Shown: positions 1-5,358, counted from the first letter of the stretch. The stretch is DNA of 5,358 nucleotides from Methanomicrobia archaeon (GCA_011372835.1 DSAJ01000002.1:1-5358); one strand, 5' to 3'. Numbers and translations: made by a program. Notes: generated by a model from the sequence alone, not told the origin.

Positions 1-11
1 ATATAAATTTA
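1..11 (+). promoter_or_regulatory. Candidate archaeal TATA box for the binding-protein gene
   Basis: The window opens with the A/T-only stretch ATATAAATTTA. An archaeal TATA box lies about 26 bases before the transcription start, so this would place the start near base 30 and give a leader of roughly 90 bases. The upstream BRE element would fall outside the window and cannot be checked. A second possibility is the TATAGATTTA stretch at 33-42, which would give a shorter leader. The assignment is inference from position and base composition. Confidence 0.35.
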
Positions 12-31
12 TCCTATTTTTCCTGCCTCTA

Positions 32-54
32 CTATAGATTTAGGACATCTATAG
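32..54. promoter_or_regulatory. Perfect 8-bp inverted repeat, candidate operator
   Basis: CTATAGAT (32-39) and ATCTATAG (47-54) are exact reverse complements separated by the 7-base spacer TTAGGAC. The half-site also contains the self-complementary hexamer CTATAG. The element lies between the probable TATA box and the binding-protein gene, close to the expected transcription start, where a dimeric regulator would block transcription. It could instead form an AU-rich hairpin in the leader RNA. The symmetry is seen directly; the role is inference. Confidence 0.45.
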
Positions 55-80
55 CGAAAGTTCAGAAAGACATGTTTCTA

Positions 81-97
81 TTCGCTCGCTGAGCGAA
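81..97 (+). promoter_or_regulatory. Perfect 7-bp hairpin in the leader, just before the ribosome binding site
   Basis: TTCGCTC (81-87) pairs exactly with GAGCGAA (91-97) around a 3-base GCT loop. The hairpin ends 6 bases before the Shine-Dalgarno site. In RNA it could stabilise the leader or modulate ribosome access; in DNA it could be a second regulator site. No T-run follows it, so it does not look like a terminator of an upstream gene. Confidence 0.4.
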
Positions 98-103
98 GAT
101 ATA

Positions 104-109
104 GGAGGT
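104..109 (+). promoter_or_regulatory. Strong Shine-Dalgarno site (GGAGGT) for the binding-protein gene
   Basis: GGAGGT is fully complementary to the usual 3' end of 16S rRNA and stands 9 bases before the ATG at 119. It fixes that ATG as the start and fits high expression of the binding protein. Confidence 0.85.
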
Positions 110-118
110 ATAAAGGAA

Positions 119-1942
119 ATGAACAAAAATTGGAAAAAATTGGGAGCTTTGTTTTTGATCGTGACATTGGCCGCGGTTTCCCTGTCCGCCTGCATTGGCG
201 GCGGTGAGGAGGAAACGACCACCCCACCACCAACCACCACTGCAGCGCCGACTACGCCCGCGCCAACAATCTACAATGAGTTGCCAGAAGACATGGACGC
301 TGAATGGAAGGCGTACTTCGAGAACACTGACTTCGATGGCGACGGTGTCATGTATCCCTATGACCAGTACCTGGGAAGGGACGACAACGACGTTGATTTC
401 GCTGCACGGACAGGCGGAGCCTTCCGTACGATGACAGCTGAAATTTCAGACTTCGATCCTATTGATGTTACTGATACAGCTTCCGACACTGTAGTTTCCA
501 AGATCTTTGATGGACTTGTGCAGTACGTGCCCGGCACCACCGACCCAATGCCCGCCATAGCCAAGGCATGGGAGGCGGACGAGGAAGGCAAGGTCTACAC
601 GTTCTACCTCAGGGAAGGTCTCAAATTCACCAACGGTGAGGCTCTCACCGCTGATGACATCGTCTTCTCATGGAACAGATTGGGTAACCCTGTCTATGCA
701 AGCGCACGTATCAACTTCCTCACGGATTACGTGGAATCGTACGAAGCTGTGGATGACTACACCTTCCAGGTCACGCTCAAGACGCCTTTTGCGCCCTTCT
801 TGACGCTCATGACATACACCTGCTTCAGGGTACTGCCAGAGGACTACGTATCCTCGTTAGAGGTCGTGGGAGAGTCGGCAGAAGAGGGCGTTGACAAGAA
901 ATGGCTCGACTCCCCCGTAGGCTCAGGCGCTTGGATGCTCAAGGAGTACGTCCCAGGTGACCACCTTACGCTCGAAGCGAACGAGGACTACTGGGCTGGA
1001 CGACCGTACCTTGACGAGTACAGGTACCGCTTCACCGAGAACGACGATACCATCGTGCAGGCATGGAAGGCCGGTCAGATCGACATCACTGGCGTACCTG
1101 CTGCCTACTGGGAGGAGTTCAACGAGAACTACGCAGACCAGCTCATGACATACTCGGAACTTGCTACCTACTGGATGTACTTCAACTGCGAATCGTGGCC
1201 ATTTGACAGCTTGGCCCTTAGGCAAGCGGTCACATGCGGCATGGAGCGCGAAAGCGTCATCAACACGATCTTCAAGGGCAGGTACAGGGCCGCACACGGT
1301 GCGTTGCCACCAGGCATGTTCGGCTTCTCCGAAGAGCTCTACGATGAATACGAGTTCAATTACGACGCTGCCAAGGCGAAACAGATCCTTGACGACGCAG
1401 GCATAGTCGACACCAACGATGACGGCATCCGCGAGTACGAGGGTCGTGAACTCAAGATCGAGCTTTCTTCATACGTTTCGACCACCTGGGCCGAAGCGGC
1501 AAAGGTCTGGCTCGACAATCTCAAGGAACTCGGCATCGAGGCGACATACCAGCAGTATGACTTCGGTACAATCCTCCAGATGGCGGACCAGGGCGAGTAC
1601 ACGCTGCTGACGCTTGGCTGGATCGCTGACTACCCAGACCCTGAGAACTTCTTCATCCTGTTCGAGAGCAAGGGCATACCAGACCCCAACAGTTCCAGGT
1701 ACAACAACGAGCAGGTCGATGAATGGATACAGGAACTCAGGACCAATCCAAACACCGCAGAGCGACGCGATATCGCATACAACATCGAAAAACAACTCCA
1801 GGAAGACTGTCCTCACTGGTGGTTCTTCCACTCACGTGCGACCGCTGCGCTCCAGACCTGTATCCACGGATACAAGGCAGGCGCAATGGGTAGCCACATC
1901 GAGAAGCAGCTTGGATTGTGGATCGACGAAGACATGAGGTAA
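119..1942 (+). CDS. dppA: Family 5 ABC transporter solute-binding lipoprotein (peptide/oligosaccharide type)
   Basis: This 607-residue extracellular protein captures solute and hands it to the DppBC permease. The N-terminus has a basic start (MNKNWKK), a hydrophobic core at residues 8-22 and a lipobox, LSAC, with the lipidated Cys at 25. A Thr/Pro/Ala-rich tether follows (33-50), as is common in archaeal binding proteins. Residues 71-82 contain an EF-hand-like DFDGDG loop. The SBP_bac_5 domain runs from about 98 to the end. Its landmarks are the strand/turn near 147-184 (AKAWEAD, LREGLKFTNGE, DDIVFSW), GSGAWMLKEYVPGD (268-281), LRQAV (367-371), DTNDDGIRE (431-439) and WIADYPDPENFF (501-512). 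The start is set by GGAGGT 9 bases upstream. The length is close to the family norm plus the tether. The gene has its own leader and probable terminator, so it is likely expressed above the permease genes. The symbol is positional: peptide, sugar or another ligand cannot be told from sequence. Confidence 0.93.
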   Translation: MNKNWKKLGALFLIVTLAAVSLSACIGGGEEETTTPPPTTTAAPTTPAPTIYNELPEDMDAEWKAYFENTDFDGDGVMYPYDQYLGRDDNDVDFAARTGGAFRTMTAEISDFDPIDVTDTASDTVVSKIFDGLVQYVPGTTDPMPAIAKAWEADEEGKVYTFYLREGLKFTNGEALTADDIVFSWNRLGNPVYASARINFLTDYVESYEAVDDYTFQVTLKTPFAPFLTLMTYTCFRVLPEDYVSSLEVVGESAEEGVDKKWLDSPVGSGAWMLKEYVPGDHLTLEANEDYWAGRPYLDEYRYRFTENDDTIVQAWKAGQIDITGVPAAYWEEFNENYADQLMTYSELATYWMYFNCESWPFDSLALRQAVTCGMERESVINTIFKGRYRAAHGALPPGMFGFSEELYDEYEFNYDAAKAKQILDDAGIVDTNDDGIREYEGRELKIELSSYVSTTWAEAAKVWLDNLKELGIEATYQQYDFGTILQMADQGEYTLLTLGWIADYPDPENFFILFESKGIPDPNSSRYNNEQVDEWIQELRTNPNTAERRDIAYNIEKQLQEDCPHWWFFHSRATAALQTCIHGYKAGAMGSHIEKQLGLWIDEDMR

Positions 1943-1983
1943 TCCCTCATCTCTTTCTTTTTGTTTCTATTTCTTATTTTTTT
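1934..1983 (+). terminator. Probable terminator: small hairpin over the stop codon, then T-rich tract
   Basis: ATGAGG (1934-1939) pairs exactly with CCTCAT (1945-1950), and the TAA stop lies in the 5-base loop TAATC. A pyrimidine-rich tract with T-runs follows, including 5 T at 1958-1962 and 7 T at 1977-1983. Archaeal RNA polymerase stops at such T-runs, so the tract alone may be enough and the hairpin may be secondary. It separates the binding-protein transcript from the dpp genes downstream, perhaps only partly. Confidence 0.6.
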
Positions 1984-2097
1984 CACCCAGTTATTCACAA
2001 CAACATCTTTTTAAGTGATAATATATCCTCCTGGTAGTGTTGAACATAACGGTACGATTATTTTTTAAACTCTCATTCTTAATAAAGAAGTTATAGC
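1984..2097 (+). promoter_or_regulatory. Intergenic promoter region for the dppBCDF operon
   Basis: This A/T-rich gap contains no gene. The best TATA-like box is TTTTTTAAA at 2061-2069, which predicts a transcript start near 2091-2095, only a few bases before the first possible dppB start codons. A second A/T-rich stretch, from TTTTTAAG to ATATAT at 2008-2026, could be another box with a start near 2045. No convincing BRE was seen. An independent promoter fits the terminator just upstream, but read-through from the binding-protein gene is not excluded. Confidence 0.5.
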
Positions 2098-3072
2098 GTG
2101 GTGATAGGGTTGAGGGAATACATTGCAAAGAAACTAGCCATTGCAGTTCTGGTCTTGATTGGTGTCTATACTATCACTTTTTTCCTTACGTTCATGTTAC
2201 CTGGTGATCCGGCACGCGTCTCGCTTGGTCAACACGGCAGCGAGGAGGCTGTCGAACTCATCAGGCAGCAATGGAGCCTTGACGAGCCCAGATATGTGCA
2301 ATATGTATCATATCTTCAATTATTCATACAAGGAGAGATGGGAAAGTCATTTCGTTATTATCCAAGGGACGTGATCGAATTAATACGGTATCGCTTCCCC
2401 GTAACGGCGTATTACGGGTTATGGTCGATCATCTTCGCAGTGGCCGTATCGATACCACTTGGTGTCGCGGCGGCATATAAACAGAATTCGATAATCGATA
2501 ACATCGCCGTGCTGATATCACAGATCGGCGTATCGCTTCCGAACTTCTGGCTGGGAATGATGCTTATCGCCATAGTGGCCGTGCGACTTGGATGGGTGAA
2601 TCCTGTACCCGAGGTGCAATATGGGTATTATTGGACCCCGATAGGATTCTTCGCGAGCCTGAAAGATTATATACTGCCGATATTGACGGTCGGGACAGGC
2701 ATGCTGGCGTCCAACACACGCTTGACGCGGTCTTCGATGCTTGAGATCATCAGGGAGGACTATATTACGCTCGCTCGGGCAAAAGGGCTTTCCGAGCGCA
2801 CAGTCGTTCTCAAGCATGCTCTTCGAAATGCGTTGATTCCCGTTGTCACGAACGTGGGATTGCAGTTCCTGCTCCTTGTGGGGGGCGCTGTACTCACCGA
2901 GACCGTGTTTGGTATCAATGGCATAGGGAAACTATATATCGACGCCATCAACTATCGCGACTATCCCGTCGTTATAGCATTGACCCTCATATATACTGGT
3001 GGTGTAGTGCTCATCAACCTTATCGTTGACCTGCTCTATGCCAAGATCGACCCACGTGTGAGCTTGAGGTGA
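2098..3072 (+). CDS. dppB: ABC transporter permease, DppB/OppB type
   Basis: This is one of two membrane subunits forming the import channel. It is 324 residues from the GTG at 2098. About six membrane helices can be read, near residues 12-34, 104-126, 136-163, 190-208, 252-270 and 289-315. Family landmarks are GDPAR (36-40) after helix 1, the cytoplasmic coupling (EAA) segment at 220-246 with DYITLARAKGL, FGINGIGKL (271-279) and the IDPRVSLR tail. The start is uncertain: GTG at 2098 or 2101 would suit a nearly leaderless transcript, whereas TTG at 2110 has GGTGAT (2100-2105) 4 bases before it and gives the usual short N-terminus, LREYIAKKL. The stop overlaps the ribosome binding site of dppC, so translation of the two is probably coupled. 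The family is clear; the substrate is not. Confidence 0.94.
   Translation: MVIGLREYIAKKLAIAVLVLIGVYTITFFLTFMLPGDPARVSLGQHGSEEAVELIRQQWSLDEPRYVQYVSYLQLFIQGEMGKSFRYYPRDVIELIRYRFPVTAYYGLWSIIFAVAVSIPLGVAAAYKQNSIIDNIAVLISQIGVSLPNFWLGMMLIAIVAVRLGWVNPVPEVQYGYYWTPIGFFASLKDYILPILTVGTGMLASNTRLTRSSMLEIIREDYITLARAKGLSERTVVLKHALRNALIPVVTNVGLQFLLLVGGAVLTETVFGINGIGKLYIDAINYRDYPVVIALTLIYTGGVVLINLIVDLLYAKIDPRVSLR
2100..2105 (+). promoter_or_regulatory. Possible Shine-Dalgarno site (GGTGAT) favouring a TTG start for dppB
   Basis: GGTGAT matches the 3' part of the archaeal GGAGGTGAT consensus and lies 4 bases before the in-frame TTG at 2110. If it is used, the protein starts four residues later than the GTG at 2098. 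No comparable site precedes the GTG codons. Confidence 0.4.
3066..3072 (+). promoter_or_regulatory. Shine-Dalgarno site (GAGGTGA) for dppC, containing the dppB stop
   Basis: GAGGTGA is a seven-base match to the anti-Shine-Dalgarno sequence, 5 bases before ATG at 3078. Its last three bases are the TGA stop of dppB, so the terminating ribosome is already at the dppC initiation site. This decides the dppC start at 3078 over the GTG at 3069 that lies inside the site. Confidence 0.75.
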
Positions 3073-3077
3073 ACCAT

Positions 3078-4226
3078 ATGCAGCGAGAAGACTTTAGAGA
3101 AATGGAGATGAGTAAGAAGCATAAGACGCGAAGGATCTACATGCAAATGGCCCTCATTGCTGCGGCATTGATACTTGTACGACTGTTTCTCATATCCCGA
3201 GAGATGATACCCGACTGGGGATACCGTCTCGTCGTGGTGGGTGTGTATGTGCTTGTATGGTATATCTTCCTTGAAACGTTCTACAAGCGATGGAAGGCCA
3301 TCAATTACCCTGATGAGCGCGATCCCATCGATCGGTTCCTGCATCGATTGTACCGCAACAAATTGGCGACGTTTGGCATGTTCATCGTGCTCTCTCTCAT
3401 CGTACTGGCGATATTTGCACCAGAAATAGCAATCTATCCCAAGACATATTCCTCTGCGTGGAAGGATTTCGCACTCCTGCCACCGTCTCTTGAGCACCCC
3501 TTTGGCACCGTATCGAGTGGAGAGGACTTGTTCTCGCTCATATGCTACGGATCACAGATATCGCTCTCGCTAGGCATCGGTGTGGAACTTGTCGTTGCGA
3601 TCATAGGCATAACGCTTGGCGTCATCTCGGGCTATTACGGCGGGTTCATCGACAAGATCATAAATTACTTCACCGATGTGATCATGAGCTTCCCGTTCCT
3701 CGTGCTCGTGATCGTGCTCGTGGGGGCGCTCAGGGCAAATCCCAGCCTCAATGAACAGATCGTGGATTTCGGCAAGTCCGTTGGACTGGATGCGCATCTG
3801 CTCATGGTGTTTTTGGCACTCTCTATCTTTGGCTGGCCAGGCGTCTTCAGGCAGGTGCGTGGACAGGTGCTCTCCATAAAGGAGCGTGACTATGTCGCTG
3901 CCGCGAAGGTGGTCGGTGCCTCTCGGACGTCGATACTGTTCAGGCATATCGCCATCAACACGCTTGGGCCCGTGATCGTCGTCCTGACGATAGGCATAGC
4001 CGGCGTCATCCTAACGGAGGCGGGCCTTTCGTTCCTCGGGTTCGGAGCCGACATCACTACGCCTTCATGGGGAAGACTTCTCTCTGAGGGCAATTCGTTC
4101 GTGACCCAGGGGAAATACATCTACCTCGCCGTCTTCCCCGGCATGGCGTTGTTCTTGACGATCCTGGGATTCACTACGCTCGGTGACGGAATACGTGACG
4201 CTATCGACCCGCGACTCAAACTATAG
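3078..4226 (+). CDS. dppC: ABC transporter permease, DppC/OppC type, with extended N-terminus
   Basis: This is the second channel subunit, 382 residues from ATG 3078. Numbers here count from the GTG at 3069, three residues earlier. After a charged start there are two hydrophobic segments (about 25-42 and 53-70) that standard DppC lacks. The usual domain then begins near 95 with YRNKLATFGMF and helix 100-122. Further helices lie near 163-187, 204-220, 243-260, 298-318 and 350-372. HPFGT (143-147) opens the family's conserved periplasmic-side motif, but what follows is divergent. The coupling (EAA) segment is at 272-302 (RDYVAAAKVVGAS), followed by EAGLSFLGFG (317-326), PSWGRLL (332-338) and the IDPRLKL tail. 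In-frame ATGs at 3102 and 3108 are possible shorter starts, but GAGGTGA supports 3078. Its stop lies 9 bases before the preferred dppD start. It pairs with DppB; the substrate is unknown. Confidence 0.93.
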   Translation: MQREDFREMEMSKKHKTRRIYMQMALIAAALILVRLFLISREMIPDWGYRLVVVGVYVLVWYIFLETFYKRWKAINYPDERDPIDRFLHRLYRNKLATFGMFIVLSLIVLAIFAPEIAIYPKTYSSAWKDFALLPPSLEHPFGTVSSGEDLFSLICYGSQISLSLGIGVELVVAIIGITLGVISGYYGGFIDKIINYFTDVIMSFPFLVLVIVLVGALRANPSLNEQIVDFGKSVGLDAHLLMVFLALSIFGWPGVFRQVRGQVLSIKERDYVAAAKVVGASRTSILFRHIAINTLGPVIVVLTIGIAGVILTEAGLSFLGFGADITTPSWGRLLSEGNSFVTQGKYIYLAVFPGMALFLTILGFTTLGDGIRDAIDPRLKL

Positions 4227-4229
4227 GTG
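4225..4229 (+). promoter_or_regulatory. Shine-Dalgarno site (AGGTG) for dppD
   Basis: AGGTG overlaps the last two bases of the dppC stop codon and stands 6 bases before ATG 4236. It favours that ATG over the GTG at 4227, which is part of the site itself. The arrangement repeats the stop-in-ribosome-site design of the dppB/dppC junction. Confidence 0.6.
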
Positions 4230-4235
4230 TTCACA

Positions 4236-5285
4236 ATGGCAGACAAAGAGATATTGATGGAAGTCAAAGACCTGGTGACGCGCTTCTATACGGAGGATGG
4301 TGTCGTCATGGCACTCGAGGGTGTTAACTTTGCGGTCTACAAGGGAGAGACGTTTGCCTTAGTGGGCGAGACCGGATGCGGAAAGAGCGTCACATCCCTT
4401 TCCATATTGCGTCTCTTGCCCGTATCAGGGAAGACGCTGCGTGGAGAGGTCTTATTCCACGATGAGGAATCAAAGAGGCGCCTAGGAATAAAGAAGGAAG
4501 GACCTTTCGATATACTCAAACTATCTTCCAAACAAGCGTTGCGTATGCGCGGATTCAGCATGTCGCTCATCACGCAGGACCCCATGACATCGCTCAATCC
4601 CGTGTACACGGTGGGCGACCAGATACTGGAAGTGCTTCAACTCCATAAGAAATTATCTGACAAGCAGGCGAAAAAGGAGGCTCTCCGGCTTCTCGAGGAT
4701 GTTGAGCTCACTCCTGCCGAAGACATCTTCCGCAAATATCCCCATCAGCTATCAGGCGGCCAGAGACAGCGTATCGTCATCGTCATATCACTCGCTGCAG
4801 AACCTGCGCTCATCTTCGCTGACGAGCCGACTACTGCCCTTGATGTCACCATCCAGGCCCGCGTATTGGAGCTGCTAAGGGAGCTGAAGGAGGAGTTCAA
4901 TACTTCGCTCGTACTTATTACACACAATCTTGGTATCGTTGCGGAAGTAAGCGACCGCATAGGTGTCATGTACGCTGGCCGCGTTGTCGAGATAGCTGAC
5001 AAGTACACGATATTCAAAAGGCCCCTTCATCCGTACACCCAGGGGCTCATAGCCGCCGTTCCGAAGATCACCGAGAAGAAGGACACGCTCAGTTTCATCG
5101 CCGGCACGGTCCCGAATCTCATACGGCCGCCAAGCGGTTGCAGGTTCCATCCACGCTGCCCCTATGCAACAGACATCTGCAAAGAGGAGATCCCGTCCAT
5201 GGAGGAGGCAGAGCCTCAACACTTCGTTGAGTGCTGGAATGTCGACGAGGTCATAAAGGACCTGGAAAAGGAGGAATGCGAATGA
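4236..5285 (+). CDS. dppD: ABC transporter ATP-binding protein, DppD/OppD type, with C-terminal Cys-containing domain
   Basis: This is one of two cytoplasmic ATPases that power import, 349 residues from ATG 4236. Numbers here are from the GTG at 4227, three residues earlier. Motifs in order are Walker A GETGCGKS (47-54), Q-loop Gln117 in ITQDPMTSLNP, signature LSGGQRQR (175-182), Walker B LIFADEP (195-201) with the catalytic Glu at 200, D-loop ALDV (204-207) and switch His233 in ITHNLG. The C-terminal oligopeptide-transporter domain has HPYTQGL (268-274) and four cysteines at 305, 311, 318 and 336. In a structurally studied bacterial DppD the equivalent cysteines bind a [4Fe-4S] cluster. All catalytic residues are present. 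A lysine- and glutamate-rich stretch near 80-95 looks longer than usual. The stop overlaps the dppF start as ATGA. It is expected to pair with DppF beneath DppBC. Confidence 0.95.
   Translation: MADKEILMEVKDLVTRFYTEDGVVMALEGVNFAVYKGETFALVGETGCGKSVTSLSILRLLPVSGKTLRGEVLFHDEESKRRLGIKKEGPFDILKLSSKQALRMRGFSMSLITQDPMTSLNPVYTVGDQILEVLQLHKKLSDKQAKKEALRLLEDVELTPAEDIFRKYPHQLSGGQRQRIVIVISLAAEPALIFADEPTTALDVTIQARVLELLRELKEEFNTSLVLITHNLGIVAEVSDRIGVMYAGRVVEIADKYTIFKRPLHPYTQGLIAAVPKITEKKDTLSFIAGTVPNLIRPPSGCRFHPRCPYATDICKEEIPSMEEAEPQHFVECWNVDEVIKDLEKEECE
5270..5274 (+). promoter_or_regulatory. Shine-Dalgarno site (GGAGG) for dppF
   Basis: GGAGG lies inside the last codons of dppD, 7 bases before the dppF ATG at 5282. 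It supports that start despite the 4-base overlap with dppD. Confidence 0.75.
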
Positions 5286-5358
5286 ACGACCCATTGCTTG
5301 AAGTCGAGAATCTCAAGAAATACTTCACATTCACCAGGGGGATCGTACGGAGGAAAAC
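5282..5358 (+). CDS. dppF: ABC transporter ATP-binding protein, DppF/OppF type (5' end only, cut by window edge)
   Basis: Only the first 25 codons plus two bases are present. They read MNDPLLEVENLKKYF followed by TFTRGIVRRK. This is the typical DppF/OppF opening: a LLEV-NLKKYF strand, then a short basic R-G-(I/L)-x-R-R segment before the Walker A loop, which would lie to the right of the window. The start overlaps the dppD stop by four bases (ATGA) and has GGAGG 7 bases upstream, so translation is probably coupled to dppD. Position as the fifth gene of a family 5 importer supports the call. Completeness and catalytic motifs cannot be judged. Confidence 0.85.
   Translation, partial: MNDPLLEVENLKKYFTFTRGIVRRK

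Noticed and set aside
49..240. Short - strand frame over the promoter and signal-peptide region
   Set aside because: Its first part is the antisense of the Thr/Pro codon run and it crosses both leader inverted repeats; there is no evidence for a divergent gene.
215..268. ACC/CCA-rich low-complexity run as a possible DNA repeat
   Set aside because: It encodes the Thr/Pro tether after the lipobox and has no regular repeat unit.
1469..1831. 120-residue and other antisense frames opposite the binding-protein gene
   Set aside because: The + strand encodes uninterrupted family 5 motifs here; the antisense translations look like no known protein.
3069..3071. GTG as start of dppC
   Set aside because: It lies within the GAGGTGA ribosome site and overlaps the dppB stop; ATG 3078 has ideal spacing.
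3036..3497. 153-residue open frame on the - strand across the dppB/dppC junction
   Set aside because: It lies opposite clearly conserved permease sequence, has no recognisable domain or plausible ribosome site, and is the kind of shadow frame expected from codon bias.
4227..4229. GTG as start of dppD
   Set aside because: It is part of the AGGTG ribosome site for ATG 4236, which is the better start.
4875..5294. 139-residue open frame on the - strand opposite dppD
   Set aside because: It is antisense to a fully conserved ATPase C-terminus and shows no family motif.
1..5358. CRISPR array, tRNA/rRNA genes, insertion sequence or a novel defence/mobile system
   Set aside because: No spaced direct repeats, cloverleaf sequence, transposase or terminal repeats were seen; nearly all of the window is accounted for by a family 5 transporter locus.

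Overview
The window carries one ordinary but complete-looking transport locus, all genes on the + strand: a lipoprotein solute-binding protein of ABC transporter family 5, two membrane permeases (DppB and DppC type), a DppD-type ATPase, and the first 25 complete codons of a DppF-type second ATPase that runs off the right edge. Together these are the five parts of an Opp/Dpp-type peptide importer. The family also includes transporters for oligosaccharides, nickel and other solutes, and nothing here fixes the substrate.

The organism is most likely a euryarchaeal-type archaeon (inference). The binding protein has a lipobox followed by a Thr/Pro-rich tether, as in many archaeal surface binding proteins. 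The gaps hold TATA-like boxes, and a pyrimidine/T-run tract follows the first gene. Ribosome binding sites are of the GGAGGTGAT type. Genus or order cannot be assigned from this window.

Layout: 1-118 is a promoter and leader region with an A/T-rich box at the extreme left edge, a perfect 8+8 bp inverted repeat (32-54), a perfect 7-bp hairpin (81-97) and a strong Shine-Dalgarno site. 119-1942 is the binding protein. 1943-2097 is a gap with a probable terminator and a second promoter. From about 2098 to the right edge, dppB, dppC, dppD and dppF are packed with overlaps or gaps of a few bases, so they are probably one transcript with coupled translation. Separating the binding protein from the membrane/ATPase operon lets the binding protein be made in excess, which is common in ABC importers.

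Working model: the lipoprotein captures solute outside the membrane and delivers it to the DppB-DppC channel, and the DppD-DppF ATPases power import. The less usual points are an EF-hand-like loop close to the binding protein's membrane anchor, two additional predicted membrane helices at the N-terminus of DppC, a divergent periplasmic-side motif and an enlarged loop in DppC, and two inverted repeats in the binding-protein leader. I found no undescribed multi-gene system.
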